Shown: positions 1-9,000 of the stretch, one piece after another
How positions within the stretch are numbered: position 1 is the first letter of the stretch
Layout: every line of letters starts with the position of its first letter
The notes under the pieces: model-generated
Seen by the model: the letters and a program-made list of their open reading frames with translations, nothing else
Database searches by the model: none
What the model was told of the DNA's origin: nothing
Assembly: GCA_017615445.1 (NCBI GenBank)
Contig: JAGAAD010000106.1
Location: 1-23,501 of the forward strand
From: Bacteroidales bacterium
Lineage (GTDB): Bacteria > Bacteroidota > Bacteroidia > Bacteroidales > UBA932
Length of the DNA stretch: 23,501 nucleotides
Reading direction: 5' to 3'
Program-made: the position numbers and the translations under genes

Positions 1-1
1 A

Positions 2-1753
2 GTGGGAGTGGGAACCGGCTACAGCGTTCTGAAAGCAAACTCCGAATACGTCAAGGAGACAGTCCGCGGAGGGCATTCGGACATTCGGACTGACGAATCC
101 GGCAATAAAGGTCTGGACATAGACTACGCCACCGCCTGGAGCTACGGCATAGATGAAACCATGACTCTGATGATTCCCGGCTATATGGGCGGCGCGTCAA
201 GCTCGAACGTGGGCAAGGATTCGAAGATGTACAAGACCCTGGTCCGCCAGGGAGTGAGCGCGCAGAATGCCCGCAGCCTCGTCTCCGGCCTGCCGACCTA
301 CTGGGGCGAGCAGCCCTTCACGGCCGGTCCGGTCTATGTGGGGGCGATAGTGTGCTTCCTCTTCCTGCTCGGCTGCCTGATAGTCAGGGGGCCGTACAAG
401 TGGGCTCTGCTGGCCGCGACCCTGCTGTCCATCCTCCTTTCGTGGGGACACAATTTCATGGGCCTGACCGAGCTGTTCTACAACCATTTCCCGTTCTACA
501 ATAAGTTCCGGACGGTCTCGTCCATCCTGGTGGTGGCTGAGGTTGCGATGCCGCTGCTGGGCTTCATGGGCCTGAATGAGATTCTCAAGGGCGGGCAGGA
601 CCGCAGGCAGCTGCTGCGCTCCCTGGGCATTTCGGCCGGGGTGACGGCGGGCCTATGCCTGCTGTTCGCGCTGTTCGGACGCTCGATCTGCAGTTTCTCC
701 AGCTCCTACGACTCCCGCACCCTCGCGGGCATGCCGGGCTGGTTCATGGACGCTCTCTACGAGCAGCGTGCGGACATGCTGGTCTCGGACGCATGGCGCT
801 CGTTCGTGCTGATCGCGCTGGCGGCCGGAGCCGTGCTGCTGCACATCAGGGGCAGGCTGAAGGACGGCGTGCTGACCGCGGTGCTCGGAGTGCTGGTGGT
901 CGCCGATATGTGGGCTGTGGACAAGCGCTATTTCGGCGACTCGGACTGGGTGAGCAAGAAAGACAACGACGCCTATTTCCGCAAGACTGACTATGAAACC
1001 GAATTGCTGAAGGACCCGGAGTATTTCAGGGTGCTCAACCTGACAAGCAACACCTTCAACGATTCGCGCACCTCATATTATCTGCATTCAATCGGAGGCT
1101 ACCACGCCGCGAAGCTGCGCCGCTACCAGGACCTGATAGACTACCATCTCTCGAAGGGCAACATGAATGTGGTGAACATGCTGAACACCAAGTACATAAT
1201 CCAGGAAAAGGGCGGCAAGGCAGTGCCGGTGCTCAATCCGGACCGCCTGGGCAACGCCTGGTTCGTGGATGAGGTGCTGCTGGCATCGAGCCCGCGCGAG
1301 GAGAGCGACGCCCTGAACAAGCTCGATCTGCGCAAGCAGGCCGTGGCGGACGAGAAGTTCGCATCCAGCGTGCTGCCTGCTTCGGACGCCGCCGGAAGCA
1401 TCGAGCTGACCTCATATGCGCCGGACCGCCTGAGCTACAAAGCTTCTGTCCTGGCGCCGAAGACGGCCGTGTTCTCGGAAATCTACTATCCCTACGGCTG
1501 GAAGGCCTATATCGACGGCGAGCCGGCCCCGCATTTCAGGGCGGACTACGCTCTGCGTGCCCTGAATGTCCCTGCCGGCGACCACGAAATCGTGTTCGAA
1601 TTCCGTCCGGATTCGATCTACAAAGGTTACAAGGTGAATGCGGCCTTCGCCGCGCTGATGTACCTGCTTATCGCTCTGATGATAGCAGCCGGCGTGTCAC
1701 ATGCCAGCGGAAGCGGACCAGAGTGGCTCCGCAGACTGGGCGGAAGGTTATAA
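2..1753 (+). CDS. YfhO family integral membrane protein, 5'-truncated by the window edge
   Basis: The reading frame is open at the left edge, so only the last 583 residues are visible; relatives in Bacteroidota are, from memory, around 800 residues. It shows several hydrophobic membrane segments (about residues 110-130, 135-155, 170-195, 205-225, 265-285, 288-305) followed by a long soluble part and a last membrane segment near 547-567. The region around residues 495-535 (GWKAYIDGEPAP, then an ALNVPAGDHEIVFEFRP stretch) is the characteristic C-terminal part of YfhO proteins, which are large polytopic proteins related to glycosyltransferase-C-like enzymes and linked in Gram-positives to lipoteichoic acid glycosylation. 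Its role here is inferred only as surface-glycan modification. The last 86 bp overlap the convergent glycosyltransferase gene, so the final 28 residues are encoded antisense to it. Confidence 0.88.
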   Translation: MGVGTGYSVLKANSEYVKETVRGGHSDIRTDESGNKGLDIDYATAWSYGIDETMTLMIPGYMGGASSSNVGKDSKMYKTLVRQGVSAQNARSLVSGLPTYWGEQPFTAGPVYVGAIVCFLFLLGCLIVRGPYKWALLAATLLSILLSWGHNFMGLTELFYNHFPFYNKFRTVSSILVVAEVAMPLLGFMGLNEILKGGQDRRQLLRSLGISAGVTAGLCLLFALFGRSICSFSSSYDSRTLAGMPGWFMDALYEQRADMLVSDAWRSFVLIALAAGAVLLHIRGRLKDGVLTAVLGVLVVADMWAVDKRYFGDSDWVSKKDNDAYFRKTDYETELLKDPEYFRVLNLTSNTFNDSRTSYYLHSIGGYHAAKLRRYQDLIDYHLSKGNMNVVNMLNTKYIIQEKGGKAVPVLNPDRLGNAWFVDEVLLASSPREESDALNKLDLRKQAVADEKFASSVLPASDAAGSIELTSYAPDRLSYKASVLAPKTAVFSEIYYPYGWKAYIDGEPAPHFRADYALRALNVPAGDHEIVFEFRPDSIYKGYKVNAAFAALMYLLIALMIAAGVSHASGSGPEWLRRLGGRL

Positions 1754-2564
1754 GATACCAGACGAACAGGACCAGGGTCCCGCACCATTTCACAAATTCT
1801 GCCGCGACGCGCCTTAGGTAGGTGCCGTCTGCCTTCGTGCGCCTGCGCTCGCTGATTCCCACTCCGTCCGCGAAGCGGCGGACATACTCGAGCGTGGTGC
1901 GCTTGGCGGGGATGACGTGCTGCACGCGCAGCCCGGGGAAATACCAGATCGTGCCGCCGGCTGCGCGGATGCGCCTGAACATGTCCTTTTCCTCGCCGGC
2001 GTCCATGTTCCCGCCCTTGCGGCCGAGCTCAGGATTGAACGGCCCGACCTTCTCTGCCATAGCGCGGCGTATGCCCATGTTCGCGCCGATGGGGAAGGCT
2101 TTGCCTTCGAATTCGCGCACCGCCTCGCCCATGTCCAGCGCGGACACCCAGCCCATGCTCCAGCGGCACAGCCACTTCGGGCGCGGGCATTCGTCGAAAA
2201 GCGGCTCGATCCGCCCGCCGAAAGCGTCCGCCTGCGGGTTCATGGTCAGATACTCATCGAGCGTGCGGAGATAATCTCCCTGCACCAGCGAGTCGTCGTC
2301 CAGAAAGACGAAGACATCGCCCCTGGCCTCGGCCATTCCGCGGTTGCGGGCGTTCGAAAGGCCCTGCTTCGTCTCCACGAAATACCTGACGGGGACAGCT
2401 GGATTCGCTTCCATGAAAGCCTGAATCTTCGCCTCGGAAGAGTCCGTGCTGTTGTTGTTGACCACGAGGATTTCGTAGTCTGCGAACTCAGTCTTCGAGA
2501 CTCTCTCCAGTGCCTGGGCTATGTAGCGCTCGCGGTTATAGGTGCAGATAATTACTGAAATCAT
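1668..2564 (-). CDS. Family 2 (GT-A) glycosyltransferase
   Basis: A 298-residue protein starting MISVIICTYNRERYIAQAL, the classic GT2 nucleotide-sugar binding beginning. A DDD metal-binding triad is at residues 89-91 (VFVFLDDDSL), and an ED-type acidic stretch follows around residues 190-200. A hydrophobic segment at about 263-278 (LVLFVWYLITF) and a basic tail suggest membrane association at the C-terminus. It probably transfers a sugar to a lipid-linked or polymer acceptor on the cytoplasmic face; donor and acceptor cannot be read from sequence. It is the last gene of the minus-strand polymer operon; its start lies 29 bp inside the end of the upstream CDP-glycerol transferase gene, indicating translational coupling. 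Its 3' end overlaps the convergent YfhO gene by 86 bp. Confidence 0.93.
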   Translation of the reverse strand: MISVIICTYNRERYIAQALERVSKTEFADYEILVVNNNSTDSSEAKIQAFMEANPAVPVRYFVETKQGLSNARNRGMAEARGDVFVFLDDDSLVQGDYLRTLDEYLTMNPQADAFGGRIEPLFDECPRPKWLCRWSMGWVSALDMGEAVREFEGKAFPIGANMGIRRAMAEKVGPFNPELGRKGGNMDAGEEKDMFRRIRAAGGTIWYFPGLRVQHVIPAKRTTLEYVRRFADGVGISERRRTKADGTYLRRVAAEFVKWCGTLVLFVWYLITFRPVCGATLVRFRWHVTRRLLSSER

Positions 2565-3702
2565 AATCGACAGGTTTGGGACCCCAGAATTTGAGGATCA
2601 GAGCCTTGCGCTCCTGCGGATCCACAGGCTTCGGCCCTTCCTTGACCGCGGCGAGCAGCTCTTCGAAATTGAGGGCTTTCTGCCCGGTGACATTTTCGTC
2701 GAAGGGATAGGCGAAGTCGCGGTCTTTTACATAGTCCTTGACATCGTAGAGGTAGAGCACCACCTTCTTTCCGTCCATCAGCAGATAGTCGTAAAGCACT
2801 GAGGAATAGTCTGTTACCAGCACATCCGTGTACGGAAGGATGGGGTAGACGTCGGCCGAAGGATCCAGAAGCATTATGTTCGGATAGGCTCCAAGATCCC
2901 GCACAATAGTGTTCGGATGGGGCTTCAGGAGCAGCAGCTCGTTTTTCTCGGCAAACGCTTCGTTTAGCTTGCCGAGGTCCATATTCTGGGCGAATATGTC
3001 GCGCTGGGAATCGCGCCAGGTGGGCATATAGATCCAGGTCTGCGAGAAGCCTTTGATCTTGCTGATCAGCTCGGCGGTGCTTGCAGGCTCATAGGCTTTG
3101 ATGTGGGCGAGACGCTCCTTTTCGTTGCAGACCAGGATTCTGCTGCGAGGGTAGCCGCATTTGATGCAACTGCTTTCGGGGATTCTGAAAGTCTTGCAGA
3201 AGAACTCGGTCTGGAAATCGGAGGCGGTGACCAGATAATCCGGTTTGCGGTAGGCCTCGGGATGGTAGAAAGCCTCTTTGAAAGTCTTGCGGATATAGCG
3301 GTCGTAGAGCGGACCGGCCTTGACATTGTATTCGGCGCGTTTGATGCCCACTCCGTGCCAGAGATTGATAGCTGTCACTCCGCCGCTGAACGCCCAGAGG
3401 ATGTCGGAAGTGTAGGCGTTTATTATCCAATACTTCGAACGCAGGGCTCTCCAGGCGCCTTTCAAACTTAGAACGCACTGGGCTTTGAGTCCGAGACTTC
3501 TGATCAGTTGGACCGTTTTTCTGTCCTGCGACAGCCAGACGACATCGGCGCCCTGGTTGCTCATCTCTATGAAGAGATACTTCGCATTGCCGTCGAAACC
3601 TCCTCGGAAACTGCCGAAGGAGATCTTTTTCCTGCTTCTCGGCACCAGGAACGAGAAGGGGAACACCAGATACTGGGCGAGGTATTTCAGAAACTTCTTC
3701 AT
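2536..3702 (-). CDS. CDP-glycerol glycerophosphotransferase family protein (TagF/TagB-like)
   Basis: A 388-residue protein with the markers of the CDP-glycerol:poly(glycerophosphate) glycerophosphotransferase family (Pfam Glyphos_transf, PF04464): LWHGVGIKR at 114-122 with His116, PTWRDS at 227-232, KPHPN at 260-264 with His262, and TDYSSVLYDY at 297-306. In teichoic-acid makers these enzymes transfer glycerol-phosphate or ribitol-phosphate from CDP-alditols to a lipid-linked chain. The N-terminus (FLKYLAQYLVFPFSFLVPRSRKK) has an amphipathic, basic look fitting peripheral membrane binding. It lacks the extra N-terminal glycosyltransferase domain of long TagF proteins. The start overlaps the stop of licD by 4 bp, and the end overlaps the GT2 start by 29 bp. 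In this Gram-negative setting it probably adds a phospho-polyol to a capsule or O-chain; the exact donor is unknown. Confidence 0.92.
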   Translation of the reverse strand: MKKFLKYLAQYLVFPFSFLVPRSRKKISFGSFRGGFDGNAKYLFIEMSNQGADVVWLSQDRKTVQLIRSLGLKAQCVLSLKGAWRALRSKYWIINAYTSDILWAFSGGVTAINLWHGVGIKRAEYNVKAGPLYDRYIRKTFKEAFYHPEAYRKPDYLVTASDFQTEFFCKTFRIPESSCIKCGYPRSRILVCNEKERLAHIKAYEPASTAELISKIKGFSQTWIYMPTWRDSQRDIFAQNMDLGKLNEAFAEKNELLLLKPHPNTIVRDLGAYPNIMLLDPSADVYPILPYTDVLVTDYSSVLYDYLLMDGKKVVLYLYDVKDYVKDRDFAYPFDENVTGQKALNFEELLAAVKEGPKPVDPQERKALILKFWGPKPVDYDFSNYLHL

Positions 3703-4481
3703 TTCTCGTCGAACAGGATTTCGTGGTTGATGCGTTCCTTCTCAGGAGGGAGTTTCATATAGTCTCCGAAGATGCGGGTAAGGTACTTGTCAGGGTCCGC
3801 CGGGGCGGGGAAGAGACGTCCCTCGAATTGTATTTTCTGGAGTGGGAAGATCTCGGAGGGCTTTCGGACGCTCCGGAAGGGAAGCCCGAAGTCGTGCATC
3901 AGGTTGTTTTTGTGGAACAGGGCTCCGCCAAGGGCAGCCAGGCCGGCCGCCAGCATCGCGAAGGGATAGAGCAGGTAGGCCAGGGCCTTGTTCACAGGCC
4001 CGTCCTGAATCATGCCGCAGATGCGGCGAAGGCTGCGGCCGTAGATCGGCTCCACGAGTTTCTTCGCTAGAGGGCCCATAGGCCTGACTATCAGGGTGTC
4101 TATCCAGAGTACGTCCTCCATGGGCTTGCCGCCCGCGGGGTCGCGCCTTAAAATCTTGCAGCTCTCGTCCACGAAACGGGGCCATAGGCGGGTGTAGCCT
4201 TTAGTGCGCAGCGGCGCGTAGTAGGCGAACGGAGCCTCTGCCTTCTCGCTCAGGATCTTGCGTATCTTGGGATAGTCCTTCCACAGGATGCAGACGTCCA
4301 GGTCGTCGTCCCAGGGGATGAAGCCGCCGTGGCGGACGGCACCGAGCAGGCTGCCGCTGTCCAGCCACCATGTGATGCCGTTTTCCTCGCACAGCCGGTC
4401 GAATTCGACCAGCAGGCGGAAAAGGCGCAACTGGTGATTGCGCAAGGCAGAGCCCTCGGGATTATACCTGTTATCTTCCAT
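3699..4481 (-). CDS. LicD family phosphotransferase
   Basis: A 260-residue protein with the diagnostic LicD core at residues 43-63: GSLLGAVRHGG followed by FIPWDDDLDV. The DDDLD acidic cluster matches the nucleotidyltransferase-like metal site of the family. LicD proteins transfer phosphorylated substituents (phosphocholine in Haemophilus and Streptococcus; ribitol-5-phosphate in related fukutin-type enzymes) to glycans. No licA, licB or licC (choline kinase, transporter, cytidylyltransferase) is visible here, so phosphocholine cannot be assumed. The gene overlaps the flippase stop by 11 bp and the following CDP-glycerol transferase by 4 bp, making a coupled operon. A mildly hydrophobic patch near residues 165-190 (ALAYLLYPFAMLAAGLAALG) could contact the membrane. 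Confidence 0.92.
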   Translation of the reverse strand: MEDNRYNPEGSALRNHQLRLFRLLVEFDRLCEENGITWWLDSGSLLGAVRHGGFIPWDDDLDVCILWKDYPKIRKILSEKAEAPFAYYAPLRTKGYTRLWPRFVDESCKILRRDPAGGKPMEDVLWIDTLIVRPMGPLAKKLVEPIYGRSLRRICGMIQDGPVNKALAYLLYPFAMLAAGLAALGGALFHKNNLMHDFGLPFRSVRKPSEIFPLQKIQFEGRLFPAPADPDKYLTRIFGDYMKLPPEKERINHEILFDEK

Positions 4482-5991
4482 TGCCTTTCAATAGATTGAG
4501 GATACCCTTCCTTTCGTCGCGGTCCAGGCCGATCAGCAGCACTGCAAGCCCGACTGCGAGGATGCTCACGCCCACAGTCAGACACAGACGGCCGAGGGTC
4601 GGCTCCATCGAGCGGACTACCAGCCATGGCAGCACGGGCGAAACCGCGCTGACTAGCAGCACCGGCAGCACTACCTTGAGCAGGTACTGACCTATGTTCA
4701 TTCCGACATACTTGCCGGTGATTATTATGCGGATTATCTGGGCCAGGACGCAGGCCACCACCACCATAGCGAAGATGAGCTCGGGCTGGACCTTGCTGGT
4801 CTTGAGGACCACGTAGGCCAGAACCGGTACGAGCAGCTGAGTGCTCCCGACCAGGATGTTGTACCATTTGACCCTGCCCGTGGCCTGGACTGCATAGTAC
4901 AGCGGGTGATGCATGGAGTCCACCAGCGCTGCGGCAAGGAGGTAGATGGTGAAGGCTGCGGCGTGTGCCGGCACATCCACCAGCCACAGGTCCAGGACCT
5001 GGTTGACTTCGAGGATCAGCGGCAGCACTATCACGAACAGGAGGAAATAAGCTAACTTGGAAGTCTGGAAGACCAGCTTCATCATGTCCTCGCGCTCGCC
5101 TGCGGCATAGGCTTTCACCACCTGCGGATTCACCGCCAGGACGTAGTTCTGCACGAACTGGTAGATGTTGAAATAGACTATGTTCGCCACTCCGCGGGCG
5201 GCATTCACCGCCGGACCGTAGAACATGTTCAGGAGGATGTTGATGCCCTGGTTGCGGCCGATGCTGGCCATCGAGCCTATCACGCCCCAGCCGTTGAATC
5301 CGAGGATCTCACGGCCGAGTTCGCGGTCCCATTCGGCCCTGCCTCGGCATTCTTCGTAGAAGCGGAGACAGTAGATCGGGTAGAATGCGTTGGTCCCCAC
5401 GCTGACTATCAGCATCAGGACTGCGTAGAAGATGAGCTTGTCGATGGGGGAGACTGCCAGCAGGAAGACGGCGCCGAGCTTCAGCACTGCCTCCACCACA
5501 CTGCAGTAGGCGTAGACCTTCATCTTTTCCTTCGCGGTGATTATGGACTTGAACGGGATGGCGAGCACGCTGGCGAGGAAGGAGAAGATGCTCAGCTGGT
5601 AGACCCAGCGGGCGGCGTTCATCCTGTCCGCCGGGATGTTCATCTTCCGCTCGAGTATCCACAGGCCGACCGTTTCCGAAAGGATGAGGATGAAGACCGC
5701 GATTGCGCCGAAGATTATGACATTCACGCTGAAGACCTTGTGAAGCGCCTGATAGTCTTCCCGCCCGAGTTCCATGGAGTAGTAGCGGTTGCAGGCGGAG
5801 TTCATCACGCTGTTCAGGAAGGCGAAGGTGACCACTATCCCGCCGATGACGTTGTAGAGACCGAAGTCTGTCTCGCCGAGGACGTTCAGCACCACTCGCG
5901 AGGCGTACAGACTGATAAGCATTATCAGTCCCATCCTCAGATAGAGGAGAAGTGTGTTGCCGGCGATGCGCCTTCTGTCCACCATACCCAT
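4471..5991 (-). CDS. Polysaccharide flippase, MOP superfamily (Wzx-like)
   Basis: A 506-residue, strongly hydrophobic protein with about 12-14 predicted membrane helices, of the oligosaccharide flippase / polysaccharide biosynthesis type. The N-terminus (RRIAGNTLLLYLRMGLIMLISLYASRVVLNVLGETDFGLYNVIGG) is typical of the Bacteroidota form of these transporters. It should translocate an undecaprenyl-linked repeat unit across the inner membrane. It is the first gene of the minus-strand operon. ATG at 5991 is used here; an in-frame ATG two codons downstream (5985) is equally possible. A -7 box (TAACTTTG, 5999-6006 on the minus strand) lies only seven bases upstream of the first ATG, so the leader is very short and there is no room for a Shine-Dalgarno sequence. 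Confidence 0.9.
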   Translation of the reverse strand: MGMVDRRRIAGNTLLLYLRMGLIMLISLYASRVVLNVLGETDFGLYNVIGGIVVTFAFLNSVMNSACNRYYSMELGREDYQALHKVFSVNVIIFGAIAVFILILSETVGLWILERKMNIPADRMNAARWVYQLSIFSFLASVLAIPFKSIITAKEKMKVYAYCSVVEAVLKLGAVFLLAVSPIDKLIFYAVLMLIVSVGTNAFYPIYCLRFYEECRGRAEWDRELGREILGFNGWGVIGSMASIGRNQGINILLNMFYGPAVNAARGVANIVYFNIYQFVQNYVLAVNPQVVKAYAAGEREDMMKLVFQTSKLAYFLLFVIVLPLILEVNQVLDLWLVDVPAHAAAFTIYLLAAALVDSMHHPLYYAVQATGRVKWYNILVGSTQLLVPVLAYVVLKTSKVQPELIFAMVVVACVLAQIIRIIITGKYVGMNIGQYLLKVVLPVLLVSAVSPVLPWLVVRSMEPTLGRLCLTVGVSILAVGLAVLLIGLDRDERKGILNLLKGNGR

Positions 5992-5998
5992 AGTCCTA

Positions 5999-6029
5999 CA
6001 AAGTTATTGTTTTTTGGTGAAGTCTCCAA
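5999..6029 (-). promoter_or_regulatory. Promoter of the surface-polymer operon
   Basis: On the minus strand a -7 box TAACTTTG (5999-6006) fits the Bacteroidota consensus TAnnTTTG, and TTG at 6027-6029 supplies a -33 element with a 20-bp spacer. It overlaps the opposing secA promoter. Confidence 0.65.
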
Positions 6030-6044
6030 TATTGACTATATTTG
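6013..6044 (+). promoter_or_regulatory. Promoter of secA
   Basis: A -33 element TTTG (6013-6016), a 20-bp spacer, and a perfect -7 box TATATTTG (6037-6044). Transcription would start near 6049, about 16 bases before the secA ATG. Confidence 0.75.
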
Positions 6045-6064
6045 ACGGCTTTATTAGACAGACA

Positions 6065-9000
6065 ATGGCATTAGCAGATATAATCAAGAAATTATTCGGC
6101 TCGAAGGCCGACCGGGACTACAAAGCTATCAAGCCTATCCTGGACAAGGTCCTCGCAGCTTATGAAAACATAGACAAGCTGTCGGATGACGAACTCCGCG
6201 AACATTCGGCCGGCCTTATACGCAAGATGCGCGAGGTGGAGGCCCCGTTCGAGGGACGCTTGCAGTGGATTCGTGAGGAGTTGGACAAGGATCTCCCGAT
6301 TTCCGAGAAGGTCAAACTTGCAGACGAAAGCGATAAGCTCATCAAGGACGAGGACGATGCGATTGAGAAGGGTCTTAACGAGATTCTCCCCGAGGCTTTT
6401 GCAATAGTGAAAAGCACGGCCCGCCGTTTCGCCCAGAATGAGACGATAACCGTCACCGCCACTGACTTCGACCGCGACCTGGCCGCTCAGGGCAAGGATT
6501 TCATCACTATCGAAGGAGACAAGGCCATTTGGCAGAACCACTGGGTGGCCGGCGGAAACGACCTCAAGTGGGACATGGTCCACTACGACGTCCAGCTCGT
6601 GGGCGGTATCGCCCTGCATCAGGGAAAGATTGCCGAGATGGCCACCGGTGAGGGTAAGACCCTGGTGGCGACCCTCCCCGTGTTCCTGAACGCACTCGCC
6701 GGAAAGGGCGTGCATATGGTGACCGTGAACGACTACCTGTCCAAGCGTGACTCCGAGTGGATGGGCCCTCTGTATATGTTCCACGGCCTCAGCGTGGACT
6801 GCATAGACAAGCATCAGCCGAACACGAAAGAGCGCAAGCGCGCCTACGACTGTGACATCACTTTCGGAACCAACAACGAATTCGGCTTCGATTATCTGCG
6901 TGACAATATGGCCACGACGGAAGACGACCTGGTGCAGCGCAAGCACCACTTCGCGATCGTGGACGAGGTGGACTCCGTCCTTATCGACGACGCCCGTACC
7001 CCGCTCATCATCTCCGGTCCGGTCGCCCAGTCGCAGGACGACGCGCAGTACATGGAGTTCAGGCCCTATGTGGAGAAGCTGTACACAGCCCAGCGTGCGC
7101 TGGTGAACCAGGTCCTGAACGAAGCGAAGAAGAAGATGGCAGAAGGCGATGAAGCCGAAGGCGGAAAGCTCCTGCTTCGTGCCTACAAAGGCCTGCCGAA
7201 GTACCAGCCGCTCATCAAGTACCTGAGCGAGCCCGGTGTGAAGGTGGTGATGCAGAAATCCGAGAATTATTACATGCAGGACAACGAAAAGGAGATGCCG
7301 GTGGTCACCGACCCTCTGTATTTCGTCATCAATGAAGTCCTGCACTCCATAAACCTCACCGACAAAGGTCAGGAACTCCTCGCCCAGAGTGTGGGAGACG
7401 AATCGTTCTTCGTCCTGCCGGATGTGGGAACCAAAACCGCTGAAATTGAGCACTCAGGCCTCTCCGTGGCCGAAAGGCAGGCCCAGAAAGACGCCCTGAT
7501 GGAGGACTTCTCCCTCAAGAGCGAGCGTGTGCACACAGTCAGCCAGCTCCTGAAGGCATATGCCATGTTCGAAAAGGACGTGGACTATGTCGTGATGGAC
7601 GAAGGCGGAGTGAAGAAGGTGAAGATAGTGGACGAGAGCACCGGCCGTATTATGGAAGGCCGCCGCTGGTCGGACGGTCTGCATCAGGCGGTGGAGGCGA
7701 AGGAGAATGTGAAGGTTGAGGCTGCAACCCAGACTTTCGCCACTATCACGCTTCAGAACTACTTCCGTATGTACCACAAGCTGGCCGGTATGACCGGTAC
7801 TGCCGAGACTGAAGCGGGTGAGTTCTGGAGCATTTACAAACTGGATGTGATGGTCATCCCCACCAATCGTCCTGTACTCAGGAACGATATGGATGATCAG
7901 ATCTATAAGACGAAGAAGGCCAAGTACGCGGCCGTGATAGACAAGATTGTGGAGCTCTCGAACGCCGGACGCCCGGTGCTTGTGGGTACCACGGATGTGG
8001 AGACTTCCGAGCTCCTGAGCCGCATGCTCAAGATGCGCGGCATCAGGCACAACGTCCTGAACGCGAAGGAGCACGCCCGCGAGGCTGAGATCGTGGCCCA
8101 GGCCGGTCAGAGCAGCACAGTCACCATCGCCACCAACATGGCTGGCCGTGGTACGGACATCAAGCTTTCGCCTGAGGTGAAGGCTGCCGGCGGACTCGCG
8201 ATAATCGGTACGGAAAGGCACGACTCCCGCCGTGTGGACCGTCAGCTCCGAGGCCGAAGCGGCCGTCAGGGAGACCCCGGCTCCAGTATCTTCTATATCT
8301 CGCTTGAAGATAAGCTGATGCGCCTGTTCGGCTCCGAGAGGATAGCTTCCGTGGTGGACAAGCTCGGCATGCAGGAGAACGAGGCCCTCGAAAGCCCTAT
8401 GCTCTCGAAGGCAATCGAGAATGCGCAGAAGAAGGTGGAGGAGAACAACTTCGGCGTCCGTAAGAACCTGATCGAGTACGACGATGTGATGAACTATCAG
8501 AGAGAGGCGATCTACTCCCGCAGGCGTAACGCCATCAAGGGAGACAAGATCGAGATCGACCTCCAGAACATGATGGTGGACACTGCGTCTGTAATCGTGG
8601 ACAGCTGCGACGGCTACTCATATCAGGACTTCGAGGAGACTGTGATGGCCCGCCTGTCCATCGACCCCGGCTTCGACGAAGAGTTCTACAACAAAGCGAA
8701 GAAAGACGCTCTCGTCAAGGCCCTCTGCGACCATATGAGGGAGTGCTACCAGCGCCGTATGGATGTGATGGTGGAGAAGCTTCGCCCTATCATCAAGCAG
8801 GTCTACGAAAAGCAGGGAACTATGTACCAGAACATCGCGATCCCTATCTCGGACGGCCGCAAGATGATGAACCTCTCCGTCAATCTCGAGAAGGCCTACA
8901 ACTCGGAAGGCCGCGAGGTGGCGAAGACCCTCAGCCGCAACATAATCCTCTTCCAGATAGACGACCATTGGAAGAACCATCTCCGCGAGATGGACGACCT

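Noticed and set aside
5954..6064. N-terminal extension of SecA from an upstream ATG
   Set aside because: The extra 37 residues overlap the flippase start and both promoters and are unlike SecA N-termini; ATG 6065 gives the expected beginning.
6092..7453. 453-codon minus-strand frame opposite secA
   Set aside because: His- and Val-rich translation without recognisable domain; it mirrors the third-position bias of secA, a common shadow in GC-rich genes.
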